NCBI RefSeq assembly: GCF_014696315.1
Contig: NZ_JACJPX010000078.1
Location: forward strand, 1 to 36,499
Source of the DNA: Calothrix membranacea FACHB-236
GTDB taxonomy: Bacteria > Cyanobacteriota > Cyanobacteriia > Cyanobacteriales > Nostocaceae
Length of the DNA: 36,499 bases
Direction: 5' to 3'
Shown here: in pieces, positions 16,958-25,088 of the stretch
Layout: every line of letters starts with the position of its first letter
How positions within the stretch are numbered: the first letter of the stretch is position 1
Translations under genes and position numbers: made by a program
The notes under the pieces: model-generated
Databases searched by the model: none
Seen by the model: only the letters and a program-made list of their open reading frames with translations
What the model was told of the DNA's origin: nothing

Positions 16958-17587
16958 GTGAGTCAGGATGAACTGACACGGATTATTCAAATTTCGGTTG
17001 TGGGTGCTCTTGCAGTCGGTTTGGTCTATGTGTATGTGCAAAAGCTCAGCTTGCTCTCTTTTTCAGCACTTGGAGGATTCAGTACAGGTCTTAGCGTAGT
17101 TACTTTGTTCTGGGTTTTCTATTTTCGTTGGGGGTGGCGCTGGCCGATCCTCTCCAAGCTGTTTAACAAGCCCGATCTCAATGGAACTTGGCTTGGTACT
17201 TTAACAAGTGATTGGAAAGATCCAAATGGTAGAGGAGTTGAACCCAAAGATTTTGTGATAGTGGTAAGGCAGTCATTCCTTTATCTACACTTCGTGACTT
17301 TTACAGATAGCTTCATTGCGTTTTCATATGCAGAGAGATTCTGGACTGATGCAGAACGAGGAATTAAGAAGGTTGTTTACCTTTATGGACAGGACTGCAC
17401 TACCTTAGGAGAAGAGGGAAACCGTGAGGGTGCTACTGAACTAAGAGTCGAAGGTGAACCACCCTTATGCCTTATTGGGAGATACTGGAGCAATACGAAG
17501 ACAAACGGAAGAATAGAAGTTCGCCGGATAAGCAAGAAGCATGTCGATTCATTTGCTGAGGCTATCGCAACTAAGAGGAGGAAGTAG
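16958..17587 (+). CDS. optE: Panoptes effector: two-TM beta-barrel protein (OptE / Cap15-like)
   Basis: A 209-residue membrane protein. TM1 (about 9-27) and TM2 (about 38-58) are followed by a Trp/Arg-rich turn (FRWGWRW) and a beta-rich cytoplasmic domain from residue 72, opening with DLNGTWLGTLTSDW, the start of the Cap15-type beta-barrel that binds cyclic nucleotides. In CBASS, Cap15 oligomerises in the membrane and kills the cell. In Panoptes the homologue OptE is held inactive by the OptS product. The gene starts with GTG at 16958 (no in-frame ATG fits; a weak AGGGA lies upstream). optS follows after four bases with its own strong AGGAGG, so the two are one operon. Recognition of the barrel is by motif; the pairing with mCpol makes the call strong. 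Confidence 0.8.
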   Translation: MSQDELTRIIQISVVGALAVGLVYVYVQKLSLLSFSALGGFSTGLSVVTLFWVFYFRWGWRWPILSKLFNKPDLNGTWLGTLTSDWKDPNGRGVEPKDFVIVVRQSFLYLHFVTFTDSFIAFSYAERFWTDAERGIKKVVYLYGQDCTTLGEEGNREGATELRVEGEPPLCLIGRYWSNTKTNGRIEVRRISKKHVDSFAEAIATKRRK

Positions 17588-17591
17588 TCAA

Positions 17592-18002
17592 ATGACTATC
17601 GACAATGTAATTTACGGGCGTTTCGATGCGGATAATGTGGGTGATAAGCTTGAGTTGCTCCTTCTTCGAGGAAAGGTAGAGGAGGCTCGAAAACTCCAGG
17701 CTGATGTTCAATCTGTAATAAAGTGGCTTGTTTTAACTCTTAGCGCAGAAGAGGGCTTTGAAATACTGTATGTCGGATGTGATGATGTTCTGTTCCGAGC
17801 CAAGGTAGCAAACTACAACAGATGTCGGCTTGACCTAATAAGAAAGAGGTTTAAGGAACTGTGTGGTTGCACGCTGAGCTGCGGCATCGGACTTGATCTT
17901 GCAACAGCACTGCACAACCTCTGCATCGCTAAACTCGAAGGAAAGGACAGGGTTGTTGAGTCAATCGAGCAGATCGAGCAGTCTGTTTCCAGAGTCCTGT
18001 AA
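17592..18002 (+). CDS. optS: Minimal CRISPR polymerase (mCpol), Panoptes cyclic-nucleotide synthase OptS
   Basis: A 136-residue single-domain nucleotide cyclase with the Cas10/GGDEF palm fold. Metal-binding D12 and D14 lie in YGRFDADNVGDK, the active hairpin reads VGCDDVLF (61-68) with D64 and D65, and CGIGLDLATAL followed by AKLEGKD (112-119) matches the end of the mCpol domain. The usual GGDD is GCDD here, with both aspartates kept. In Panoptes this enzyme makes a cyclic dinucleotide (2',3'-c-di-AMP as I recall) that silences OptE. I start it at ATG 17592, 11 bases after AGGAGG (17576-17581); longer in-frame starts lie inside optE. It ends 38 bases from the end of cap3, tail to tail. There is no CRISPR array or other Cas gene nearby, so it is not type III CRISPR. 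Confidence 0.85.
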   Translation: MTIDNVIYGRFDADNVGDKLELLLLRGKVEEARKLQADVQSVIKWLVLTLSAEEGFEILYVGCDDVLFRAKVANYNRCRLDLIRKRFKELCGCTLSCGIGLDLATALHNLCIAKLEGKDRVVESIEQIEQSVSRVL

Positions 18003-18040
18003 GTGGATGCCTAAGCCAGGGAGTGCTGATCATTGTATGT

Positions 18041-18505
18041 TTATTGTTCCTGAACCAAAACCGCTTTGAACATCTGGTGTTTTGGAAGAAAGACGGTTAC
18101 AGTTCCTTCCAAATCTTGTGTTTGATTGAGTTTGACAATCATCAACACGGCGAAGTTAGCACCTACATCTGGGTCTTCAACAATTTCCCACATACTGCTA
18201 CAGTCGGTACCACTGGGTTCTGGGATAAAGTTTGGATGAGAATGCCATTCACCAAGATAATTAAAACGGGTAAACTGATAGTCTTTTTTGTGAAAGAAGT
18301 GTTCCAAAGGATTGCGAATTCCTTGAATCAAACGCATAAAAAAAATGGAGTTTCCGCCTTCCTGTTGGATAGTAATATCCTCAATCCGATACACCGATTC
18401 TGAGATATATTCTCCCATCAAAATGCCGCCGATTTCTCTACTACCAGCCTTTTTTAAAGCCTTTATCAGTTTTTTGGTAATTGCTTTAGGAAGAAGAATC
18501 TGCAT
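18041..18505 (-). CDS. cap3: CBASS Cap3: JAB/JAMM isopeptidase
   Basis: A 154-residue zinc metalloprotease of the JAB1/MPN+ family, the last gene of the CBASS operon. The JAMM motif is complete: E32 (GGILMGE), H88 and H90 (EWHSHP), S98 and D101 (PSGTD) with the H-x-H-x10-D spacing. In type II CBASS, Cap3 cuts the bond that Cap2 forms between the CD-NTase C-terminus and its targets, tuning immunity. I choose ATG 18505, which overlaps the end of cap2 by 20 bases and gives MQILLPKAI; in-frame ATGs at 18520 and 18523 would add five or six residues. Confidence 0.9.
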   Translation of the reverse strand: MQILLPKAITKKLIKALKKAGSREIGGILMGEYISESVYRIEDITIQQEGGNSIFFMRLIQGIRNPLEHFFHKKDYQFTRFNYLGEWHSHPNFIPEPSGTDCSSMWEIVEDPDVGANFAVLMIVKLNQTQDLEGTVTVFLPKHQMFKAVLVQEQ

Positions 18506-20288
18506 TGTTACTTTCAGCATCAAACATCTGTTCTAGGAAGTTTATATTGTCCTGAATCACATCTTGAGATAGAGCAGGAGTTGATGCTGGATTGTCTTCC
18601 TGTCCCGAAAAATTAGAAGTGTCAATTGGGATAGTATAAAACGGTTCCCTGAAAACCCAGGCTGCTTTTAACCCTATTAAATATAGTGAATAGGGGAATA
18701 AAGACGGCTCTAGTTCCAACAAAATATCAACAGCAAAACGGGTCAAATGACCAGCAATAATATCAACTTCCGCATCAGAAGCCGTCAAGACCGCTCCATC
18801 ATGTGTTTCCACCGTATATGGATTGGTAGCCTGTGAATCAAGAAAGGGGGCATCTTGGGAAGATAAATACTCATAATATGCATTTCTTATTCTAATAGGA
18901 CTGATATCTTTGCCGGGGCGACTACGGGCAATCATGCCACCAATACCACCAGCGAAAATTTCACCCCAGATTAGCGGTTTATGATATATTTTTGTCACCG
19001 ATGCCAAAAGGTTAAAAACTTTCGGATTGGCGGTGGCATCAATCACGATATCATATTGCTTTAGTCGGTGCAGAGTCTCATCTAAAGCTGTATTTGTTTC
19101 CTGCCCGACCAGATTGACAGTTGAAGTATCAATTTGTGGCGATGAAATATAAGAAATTTGTTCTTTGACGGCATGAACCTTATGTTGTCCAACACTTCTC
19201 CAGTCGAGAGCATTACGACAAACGTTGTCCGGCAGAAAGATGTCTTCATCAATAAAGTAAAACTTCCCGACACCTGTCCGGGCGAGTGAAAGGGCAACCT
19301 TGCTACCTACTGACCCCAAACCAATAATGGCAACGGACTTTGTGGACAGTATGTAGAGGTCTGTTGATAGCCGGGGATTATTTAACGCCCCTTCTGATTC
19401 CACTTTTCTCAGACCATAAATTCTTGAATCACCGGAAAATACTATATAAAAATACAGCGTTCCTGTGGTGTCGGTCAGAAGGATACCTAGAAAGGATTGT
19501 TGGCGTTCAATTCCGGTTTCTACCAGTAAATTATTCAAATTAAAACCACTGTTACCCAGATGGGTTTCCAACTCTTCGATTGTTTTTAACTTACCCAGAA
19601 TCTCCGAGTTGATTTCTGTCTTTAAAAACAAACCTAATTGGAGGTTTCGGCTGTTTTTTTCTTTGGAAATCCCCGCTGGAATAGAATTATCCTGCCATAC
19701 TATTTGTTGGTTGATTTGTATATTTTGAATGAGAGCCAAAAGGGATGTATTTTGAAAAATTACTGAAAACTCAACCAATCCTCTGGCAGTCAAAGAAAGC
19801 TCTTTTTGTAAATAGAAAGCCAGCCCTTTGTTGGCGTAAAAGCGCATATAACTGCCTTGTAAAATCTGACCAATAGAGAAGTGATGATCCATCGGGGCAA
19901 TGACACTTTCCTCCGCCCCATGAGGATTTTCAATCTCCAACAGTTTGTAGGCACTTTCCAATACCTGGGCCCCAGTCAGACCGGGATGCCAGGTATCCGT
20001 TCGCCACTCCAGGCACAAAGCTCCACTTGGGTATTGATGCAACGACCATCTTTCATGTGCATTCTGGGGATATACCGTTGGTGGAACATTTGGAAACAAC
20101 TTCGGGTAAAGCATTTTGACTAGATAGTCATGTCCGTGAACGTGGATGCTCGCTTCCACACACAAGCTTGAACCATCCAGCCTCCAATTCGTACCCCTCA
20201 ACCAATCGCTAGTGTCTTGTAACTTGCGGATGGCTTCACGCTCTAGGGTCAGTCGTTGAAAGTCCCGTAAAAACCAAATGTCGGTCAC
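18486..20288 (-). CDS. cap2: CBASS Cap2: fused E2-E1 ubiquitin-transfer-like protein
   Basis: A 600-residue fusion. Residues 1-130 resemble an E2 conjugating domain, with C92 (SGALCLEW) as likely catalytic cysteine and WHPGLTG following. A linker domain spans about 130-310. Residues 315-560 are a ThiF/E1-like adenylation domain with GLGSVG (323-328), D347 and D349 in the nucleotide site, and a NVCRN segment. Cap2 activates the CD-NTase C-terminus and conjugates it to targets, priming the synthase. Only three cysteines occur (43, 92, 357), and none lies in the E1 region after 357 where the thioester cysteine is expected, so that step may be altered. It overlaps the CD-NTase gene by four bases (ATGA). 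Confidence 0.9.
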   Translation of the reverse strand: MTDIWFLRDFQRLTLEREAIRKLQDTSDWLRGTNWRLDGSSLCVEASIHVHGHDYLVKMLYPKLFPNVPPTVYPQNAHERWSLHQYPSGALCLEWRTDTWHPGLTGAQVLESAYKLLEIENPHGAEESVIAPMDHHFSIGQILQGSYMRFYANKGLAFYLQKELSLTARGLVEFSVIFQNTSLLALIQNIQINQQIVWQDNSIPAGISKEKNSRNLQLGLFLKTEINSEILGKLKTIEELETHLGNSGFNLNNLLVETGIERQQSFLGILLTDTTGTLYFYIVFSGDSRIYGLRKVESEGALNNPRLSTDLYILSTKSVAIIGLGSVGSKVALSLARTGVGKFYFIDEDIFLPDNVCRNALDWRSVGQHKVHAVKEQISYISSPQIDTSTVNLVGQETNTALDETLHRLKQYDIVIDATANPKVFNLLASVTKIYHKPLIWGEIFAGGIGGMIARSRPGKDISPIRIRNAYYEYLSSQDAPFLDSQATNPYTVETHDGAVLTASDAEVDIIAGHLTRFAVDILLELEPSLFPYSLYLIGLKAAWVFREPFYTIPIDTSNFSGQEDNPASTPALSQDVIQDNINFLEQMFDAESNNADSSS

Positions 20289-21259
20289 GCAAATCCTTTG
20301 GGTTTGTTTGGAATAACAGGTTGATTGGGAAAGGTCAGGAGGCTTGGTTTATAGGGTTCACTGAAAAGCCCATCATTTTTATTGTCTTCAATTTCACAGA
20401 GGAAACGAGCACCAAAATGTTTTTGCCATGCCTTACAGGCATCTTTTTGCTTGGTTTGATGATCCAATGCATATTCTGCTGATTTTATCAAACTATTAAG
20501 TTGGCTCCAAAAATACTCTTTGTCAGATGGGCTGTATTTTTGCAGCAAGTCTTCATATTTTGGAGTAGTCGGACGATAACAGGTAAAACTCAAAATTAAC
20601 GAACGTTGGATATTTAATAAGGTTTCATACAATGCAATATCATCCCTGGAATCATCATAAAAGTTATTGGTAGCCAAAATCGAAAGAATCAGCCCACTAG
20701 GCAGTTTCCCCGGTTTAAAATCCCTCCAAGCTTTGAAATAACGAATGATGCGCCGCAGTTGCCCTTTGTTATCGGTGTTCGCTTGAAACCAATCGATAAA
20801 TTCTCGCGGATCACTGTCTATCCAGCCATCCCTTTTGTGAGCAAGTTTCGGGCAATTATTACCCACAATATAATAGATGGGTAAATCAATATGATAGTCT
20901 CCAGCATAGACAACCCGAACACAGGTCATCTTGTCAATTGGACTTTCATCGGTTTGTCCATCAAGGGCTTCACAGATCCAACGATGGAAGGTGTCCGGAG
21001 TTTGTTGCGGTTTCTGATCGACCCTGAAGTAAATGCCATCATCAATATCAAATTCACCATCCAAGGGAAGGATAATAGTGTTCATCATGAATGACCCCTG
21101 ACCATGAAATCTGGGGTAGAAACCTTTTTGTTTGTCTCTAAAATATTTTCGGATTTTCTCCCGCACAGCATTGCGTGATGTCCGCAAGGTTTCTTTGCGA
21201 GTTTTCTTCAACTCAATTGCAGAATTAAATTTGAGAAAACAATGGTGACAATTCGCCAT
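20285..21259 (-). CDS. CBASS cGAS/DncV-like nucleotidyltransferase (CD-NTase)
   Basis: A 324-residue second-messenger synthase. The nucleotidyltransferase motif is GQGSFMMNT (53-61), followed by GEFDIDDGIYF with D71 and D73, and the third aspartate D125 in YHIDLPIYY. It has the GEFDxDDG wording typical of DncV-like enzymes, which make cyclic dinucleotides such as 3',3'-cGAMP, and DncV is the usual partner of CapV. The product here is inferred, not shown. The C-terminus ends in a loose tail KPKGFA, the part that Cap2 would conjugate. It starts four bases after capV and overlaps cap2 by four, so it is translationally coupled. The clade within the CD-NTases is not assigned. Confidence 0.9.
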   Translation of the reverse strand: MANCHHCFLKFNSAIELKKTRKETLRTSRNAVREKIRKYFRDKQKGFYPRFHGQGSFMMNTIILPLDGEFDIDDGIYFRVDQKPQQTPDTFHRWICEALDGQTDESPIDKMTCVRVVYAGDYHIDLPIYYIVGNNCPKLAHKRDGWIDSDPREFIDWFQANTDNKGQLRRIIRYFKAWRDFKPGKLPSGLILSILATNNFYDDSRDDIALYETLLNIQRSLILSFTCYRPTTPKYEDLLQKYSPSDKEYFWSQLNSLIKSAEYALDHQTKQKDACKAWQKHFGARFLCEIEDNKNDGLFSEPYKPSLLTFPNQPVIPNKPKGFA

Positions 21260-21263
21260 TCAC

Positions 21264-22274
21264 TTACCTTACAATGTACTGTTTTTTTTGTTGAAAAAAT
21301 CGGATTAATTCCGACTTCTTCATATAAAAATCTGCCTGGTCGTTTCCATGCGCTAACATGATATTCAGCGCCGATTTAGAGGAATTATCCAGGCTGATGA
21401 CCTGTGATTGTTCCGCTGATAAATGCACACTAGGGATTCGTAGATATTCAAAGGGTGGATTATAACTATCTGCAAGTGTCTGGACAACATACTCGTTAAA
21501 ATATGCCTGCCCCTCAAAGAAGGTTTCAATTAATTCACTTCCCCAACTCACAATTGATCTATCTTCTTTGGTTCGCAGGCACCTTCCTGGAATAGTCTCC
21601 AGGGAGGCAACAGACAAAACCATCAGACTGGTAAATTGTTTCCCTGCACCTACAAAATACTTGAGGGACTCCGCAACCCCGACCAGAGTCGGGTTATTAG
21701 CATAAATGCCGCCATCAATAAATTGCCGATTGTCATAGTCTGGGATGGTGACGATAGGTAGATAAGTAGGGGCGGCACTGGTTGCCAGAGCGATATCTAC
21801 ATACTTGGTTTTGTTGTCCCGGACGAGATTTCCTTCTGGATGGTCGTATTTAAAGATGAAAGGTCTGCCATTGGTCAGCGAAAATGCCGGAATGCATAAC
21901 AAGCAGTAGGAATCGCTGATGGTGCGTTGCCCAAAAATTTCGGTCAACGACCTTCTCAGTTCCTGGTTGTCATGCTTGCTGCTGATGAATAACTGCCGCC
22001 ATGAGGATTTTCTTCTCTTTTCCTGAAAAATTATTTCTCCTTTGGCTTGGTAGAAGTTTGTAATCACGCTGGCTGGAATTTTTAAGGAGAGGGCAAGAGC
22101 GATGAGTCCACCTGTGGAGGTTCCGCAAATCAAGTCAAAATAATCAGCAATCTGACAGTTAAATCTGCTTTCAAGCCGCTCCAAAATTCGAGCCGAGTAG
22201 ATACCCTTAATTCCGCCACCATCTACTGAAAGAACCTTGAAGACTTTTTGTGGTTGATCGTCCAGAACCATCAA
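21264..22274 (-). CDS. capV: CBASS effector CapV: patatin-like phospholipase
   Basis: A 336-residue lipase of the patatin family, first gene of the CBASS operon. It has the oxyanion loop GGGIKG (19-24), nucleophile elbow GTSTG with S53 (51-55) and catalytic aspartate D187 in IDGGIYANNP, so the Ser-Asp dyad is complete. When bound by the cyclic nucleotide made by the downstream CD-NTase it degrades membrane phospholipids and stops phage spread by killing the cell. The order CapV, CD-NTase, Cap2, Cap3 is that of the Vibrio VSP-1 CBASS. The 399-base upstream gap has a palindrome and repeated CGGGAC motifs that may control it. Confidence 0.9.
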   Translation of the reverse strand: MMVLDDQPQKVFKVLSVDGGGIKGIYSARILERLESRFNCQIADYFDLICGTSTGGLIALALSLKIPASVITNFYQAKGEIIFQEKRRKSSWRQLFISSKHDNQELRRSLTEIFGQRTISDSYCLLCIPAFSLTNGRPFIFKYDHPEGNLVRDNKTKYVDIALATSAAPTYLPIVTIPDYDNRQFIDGGIYANNPTLVGVAESLKYFVGAGKQFTSLMVLSVASLETIPGRCLRTKEDRSIVSWGSELIETFFEGQAYFNEYVVQTLADSYNPPFEYLRIPSVHLSAEQSQVISLDNSSKSALNIMLAHGNDQADFYMKKSELIRFFQQKKQYIVR

Positions 22275-22508
22275 GTCATTACCTGCCTGAACTTGACAAA
22301 TAGTATTATCGTACTAGTAAAAAACCTGGATTGCAAAGTTGTCTACGATACTTTTTAATAAAATTCCTCTTTTCACCAAAAAGCGGAGAAAAAGCTTGTT
22401 TTGGCTGTACCAATAAAACTCTAGTCCCCTAGTACCCAATTCTGAGGGGTTTTAAAGCAGAAATATCTGGAAGTGACTGATGAGCTGGTGTTGGTAAAAT
22501 GTCGTCAT

Positions 22509-22526
22509 CCTCTGCAATTGCAGAGG
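22509..22526. repeat. 18-bp perfect palindrome upstream of capV
   Basis: CCTCTGCAATTGCAGAGG, perfectly symmetric, lies 235 bases upstream of capV and at the edge of the CGGGAC repeat cluster. It may be a terminator stem for the opposite gene or an operator. Confidence 0.7.
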
Positions 22527-22529
22527 AGT

Positions 22530-22672
22530 CGGGACAGTTCGGGACAAGCGTCACAACTGGAAACCCTTAATTCATAAGGTTCAGGGACGGTCTGGACAAT
22601 TCGGGACTTCGGGACAAACTGAGAAAAAATGGGTTGAAGGCGCGTGTTTCTCCATCCGTCCCGATTGTCCCG
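22530..22672. repeat. Cluster of CGGGAC repeats between capV and the coupling-like ATPase
   Basis: CGGGAC occurs at 22530, 22540, 22602 and 22610. Related AGGGAC and TGGAC copies lie at 22583 and 22594, and the inverse GTCCCG at 22658 and 22667. The inner spacing is 8-10 bases. The cluster ends exactly at the stop codon of the minus-strand ATPase gene and lies upstream of capV. It resembles iteron or multi-site operator clusters. The rest of the gap (22275-22508) shows no gene. Confidence 0.6.
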
Positions 22673-22673
22673 A

Positions 22674-24554
22674 TTACTGCTCAATCGCCCCGTACCTACC
22701 TTGGTCATCTATTGTCACTACCTCAAGTTGCACTAAACCAGCCAGCGCTTCCCTAATCTGCTCCGTACTGTAACCATTACGCTTTAACGCCCCCCTGATA
22801 TCATCCACTCCCTTATAGCCCTTCCCTTTGAGATAATTCAAAATCCGTTGCTGCAACTGAGTTAACTGCACAATTTCTTCCTGAACCTCTAGTTGCGGTG
22901 GTGGCTGGTCGATATCAAACTCAAGCAACAGAATGGTGTTTAACTGCTCTGGTGTATACCCAGATAGCTTGACCTTGGGCTGTTGCCCAGGCTTGTAATG
23001 CCTGATATCAGGCAAAATATCTAGCTGCATTGGATCAACCGAGATAAAAATCAACGGTTGCCCCAATTGTTTCGACTGGGGCTTAAGTTGGTTGTACCGT
23101 GCCTTCAGTACTGCCCTAACTTCAGCATCATCAACGATTTTGGCGTTGGTAATCAGATTGAGTAACACCCCATAGCTGTCATTAACCGTGCCATCCTCTT
23201 CTACTGAGAAATTACCCTGAGCGATAATATACAGGTTCTTTCTAATGTTGCTGTCACCCAGTCCCAGCGCTGCCAAGTTAAAACTCTGAGTGTCAATGAG
23301 CAAGCAGACGTTTAACTCCCGCCCTACCGTAATAATGGTGCTGATTTTCTTCAGATAAAGACTAAACCACTGGTCATTCTTGCAGGTTTCATAAATACTG
23401 TGCCAGTCAGCCAGGATTAACCGCACAGGCTGATTGTCAAACTCGTGGCGGTGAAATTCAGTTACACGGCGGCGCTGATCATAGACGTTGTAAACCTCGT
23501 CAATTGCCGACATTGCGGCTTGGGGGGAAAGCGGGTCAAACAGTAGCACCCGTCCTTTCTTGTCTAGACCGCAAAAACTGTCATTCTTTTGGGCGATCGC
23601 CCAGACATTAGCATTGGGAAAGCGCTGAAAAAACTTGGTGAGCATATAACTCTCAGTAACGCTCTTCCCTGCCCCCGTACCACCGACAATTAAGGTTGAG
23701 CGCTTGGCTCCTAAGATGCGATTTAGTGGTTCTAGTGTGGGGCTAGTGTTCTCAGTTGGCTGTTTCTGGTTCGCTTGTCCCGGTTCAGGAGTTGCGGTTT
23801 CATCCCCAGCCATAGCCTTTGTGTCTTTTTCGCCTTCTACCTTATCACTAGGGTCAACAATTCCCTGTAGCGTCTGGGTTCCTTCCAAATATGGGGTTTT
23901 CTGAGATTTGAGAAAATTGATGTACTCTGCCTTCTCCTCTTCACTCATTCCCGCCGTTTCTGCCTCAAACAACTGACCTTTAACGTTGTGACCAGTAATT
24001 TCCACCTCAGCACTAGCCAACAGTTCTGCCTGCTGAATAACAGCGGTGTGGTCAGTGCCAGCCAGCATTATCTCTGCTTCACCCTGTACCCGTGCCACTG
24101 CTAAATCGGTTTCTTCTGTTATCCGGCGATATTGGCTCAAAACCCGCTCCGATTCTTGAAGGTGGCGCAACATCCAACCGGCGGCGGCAAAACCCAAGAA
24201 TGCACCAAACGCCCACAGGGGTTTATATGGATTAGTTGGGGGAATGGTGCGTTCCTTCACAGCCTGATTCGGTCTGCCATCTTCTCCCCACTTATCCCAC
24301 TGCTCTTGGGTGATTTTAAATGGTCGATTCTGGCTGTCCTGGCATTGTAAGGCAGACTGTCTAACCTGTAAGCAGAACTTCACTTGTGTAACCATCGTGC
24401 CAGTATAGGCAGTTGCACCGCATCCAATACCCAGCGCTAGGGAAAAGGCGATCCCGGTTACTTTGCGGTCGAAACTCAAGTTATCAAACCATTGCATTGC
24501 CTGACTGTGCTGGCTTCTGGCGACTGCTTCATGTGCGGGAGTAAAAAATCTCAT
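22674..24554 (-). CDS. VirD4/TraD-like membrane ATPase (putative coupling protein)
   Basis: A 626-residue protein with two N-terminal TM helices (about 33-55 and 112-130) and a loop between them, a linker, then a P-loop ATPase with Walker A GGTGAGKS (291-298) and a Walker B-like VRLILADW about 100 residues on. It ends in a winged-helix-like domain (about 565-625). This is the architecture of type IV coupling proteins, which pass the relaxase-DNA complex to the transfer channel, but I do not recognise a close family. The start at 24554 is chosen because GGAGGGGGAG precedes it and it overlaps the previous stop by ATGA. It ends a ten-gene operon. A plasmid-specific HerA/FtsK-type role is the main alternative. 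Confidence 0.65.
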   Translation of the reverse strand: MRFFTPAHEAVARSQHSQAMQWFDNLSFDRKVTGIAFSLALGIGCGATAYTGTMVTQVKFCLQVRQSALQCQDSQNRPFKITQEQWDKWGEDGRPNQAVKERTIPPTNPYKPLWAFGAFLGFAAAGWMLRHLQESERVLSQYRRITEETDLAVARVQGEAEIMLAGTDHTAVIQQAELLASAEVEITGHNVKGQLFEAETAGMSEEEKAEYINFLKSQKTPYLEGTQTLQGIVDPSDKVEGEKDTKAMAGDETATPEPGQANQKQPTENTSPTLEPLNRILGAKRSTLIVGGTGAGKSVTESYMLTKFFQRFPNANVWAIAQKNDSFCGLDKKGRVLLFDPLSPQAAMSAIDEVYNVYDQRRRVTEFHRHEFDNQPVRLILADWHSIYETCKNDQWFSLYLKKISTIITVGRELNVCLLIDTQSFNLAALGLGDSNIRKNLYIIAQGNFSVEEDGTVNDSYGVLLNLITNAKIVDDAEVRAVLKARYNQLKPQSKQLGQPLIFISVDPMQLDILPDIRHYKPGQQPKVKLSGYTPEQLNTILLLEFDIDQPPPQLEVQEEIVQLTQLQQRILNYLKGKGYKGVDDIRGALKRNGYSTEQIREALAGLVQLEVVTIDDQGRYGAIEQ

Positions 24555-25060
24555 CTTCTCCCCCTCCTGCCAACAAACAACACGAAAAACGCCACAATCA
24601 GCGCTGGCAGTCCCCAAACTGGTAAATTATTCTCTGATTGGGTGCGGTTAAGTTTTTCCAGTTCTGAGTAAAAGCGCTGTTGGCTGGTGTGACCGCCGAT
24701 ATAATTGCCAATGGGTTCTGATAGTGCGGTAAAGCCTGCCAATGATGCCGATGCACCCGTCATGATGTGCGTGAATCGTTTTGATTCTTCACTGGCTGCG
24801 GTGGCTGTAAAGTAAAAATGTGAAACTCCAATTGCCAGCACGAAACCCAAGGGATGTACCCCTATAGCCCGAAAGGTAAATATTACGGCGCTGTTGAGAC
24901 TTGCACCCCCAACCAGTTCACATAAGTTAGCCCAATGCCTGAATGAGCGCTCTTTGTTGTTTTCTGTAACTTCTGGTTGTGGCTGTTGTTGAGGCCCATG
25001 AACATCTCCCCCAGATAAAAAAGGGGAGATGTTGACGGATTTATCTGGTTTCGCCAACAT
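24551..25060 (-). CDS. Unknown membrane protein of the coupling operon
   Basis: Not recognised. 169 residues: a polar Gln/Pro-rich N-terminus (1-45), then about three hydrophobic segments (roughly 52-68, 72-90 and 100-120), a polar loop with a short helix, and a final TM helix (about 147-163) ending in GRRGRR, a positive-inside anchor. It is translationally coupled to the ATPase gene (four-base overlap), suggesting the two act together at the inner membrane, for example as a channel or docking partner. Good Shine-Dalgarno (GGGAG) before ATG 25060. Confidence 0.6.
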   Translation of the reverse strand: MLAKPDKSVNISPFLSGGDVHGPQQQPQPEVTENNKERSFRHWANLCELVGGASLNSAVIFTFRAIGVHPLGFVLAIGVSHFYFTATAASEESKRFTHIMTGASASLAGFTALSEPIGNYIGGHTSQQRFYSELEKLNRTQSENNLPVWGLPALIVAFFVLFVGRRGRR

Positions 25061-25088
25061 TCTCCCAATCTCCCAACTAATTTAATGA

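Noticed and set aside
16958-17587. Cap15 effector of the adjacent CBASS
   Set aside because: It lies on the opposite strand, is coupled to mCpol, and the CBASS operon already has CapV as effector.
17592-18002. Type III CRISPR-Cas component because of the Cas10-like palm
   Set aside because: The protein is a single 136-residue domain, no cas genes or repeat-spacer array are visible in the window, and its neighbour is a Cap15-like effector.
22505-22708. Open frame of 67 codons on the minus strand
   Set aside because: It runs through the palindrome and CGGGAC repeat cluster and into the end of the ATPase gene; composition is driven by repeats.
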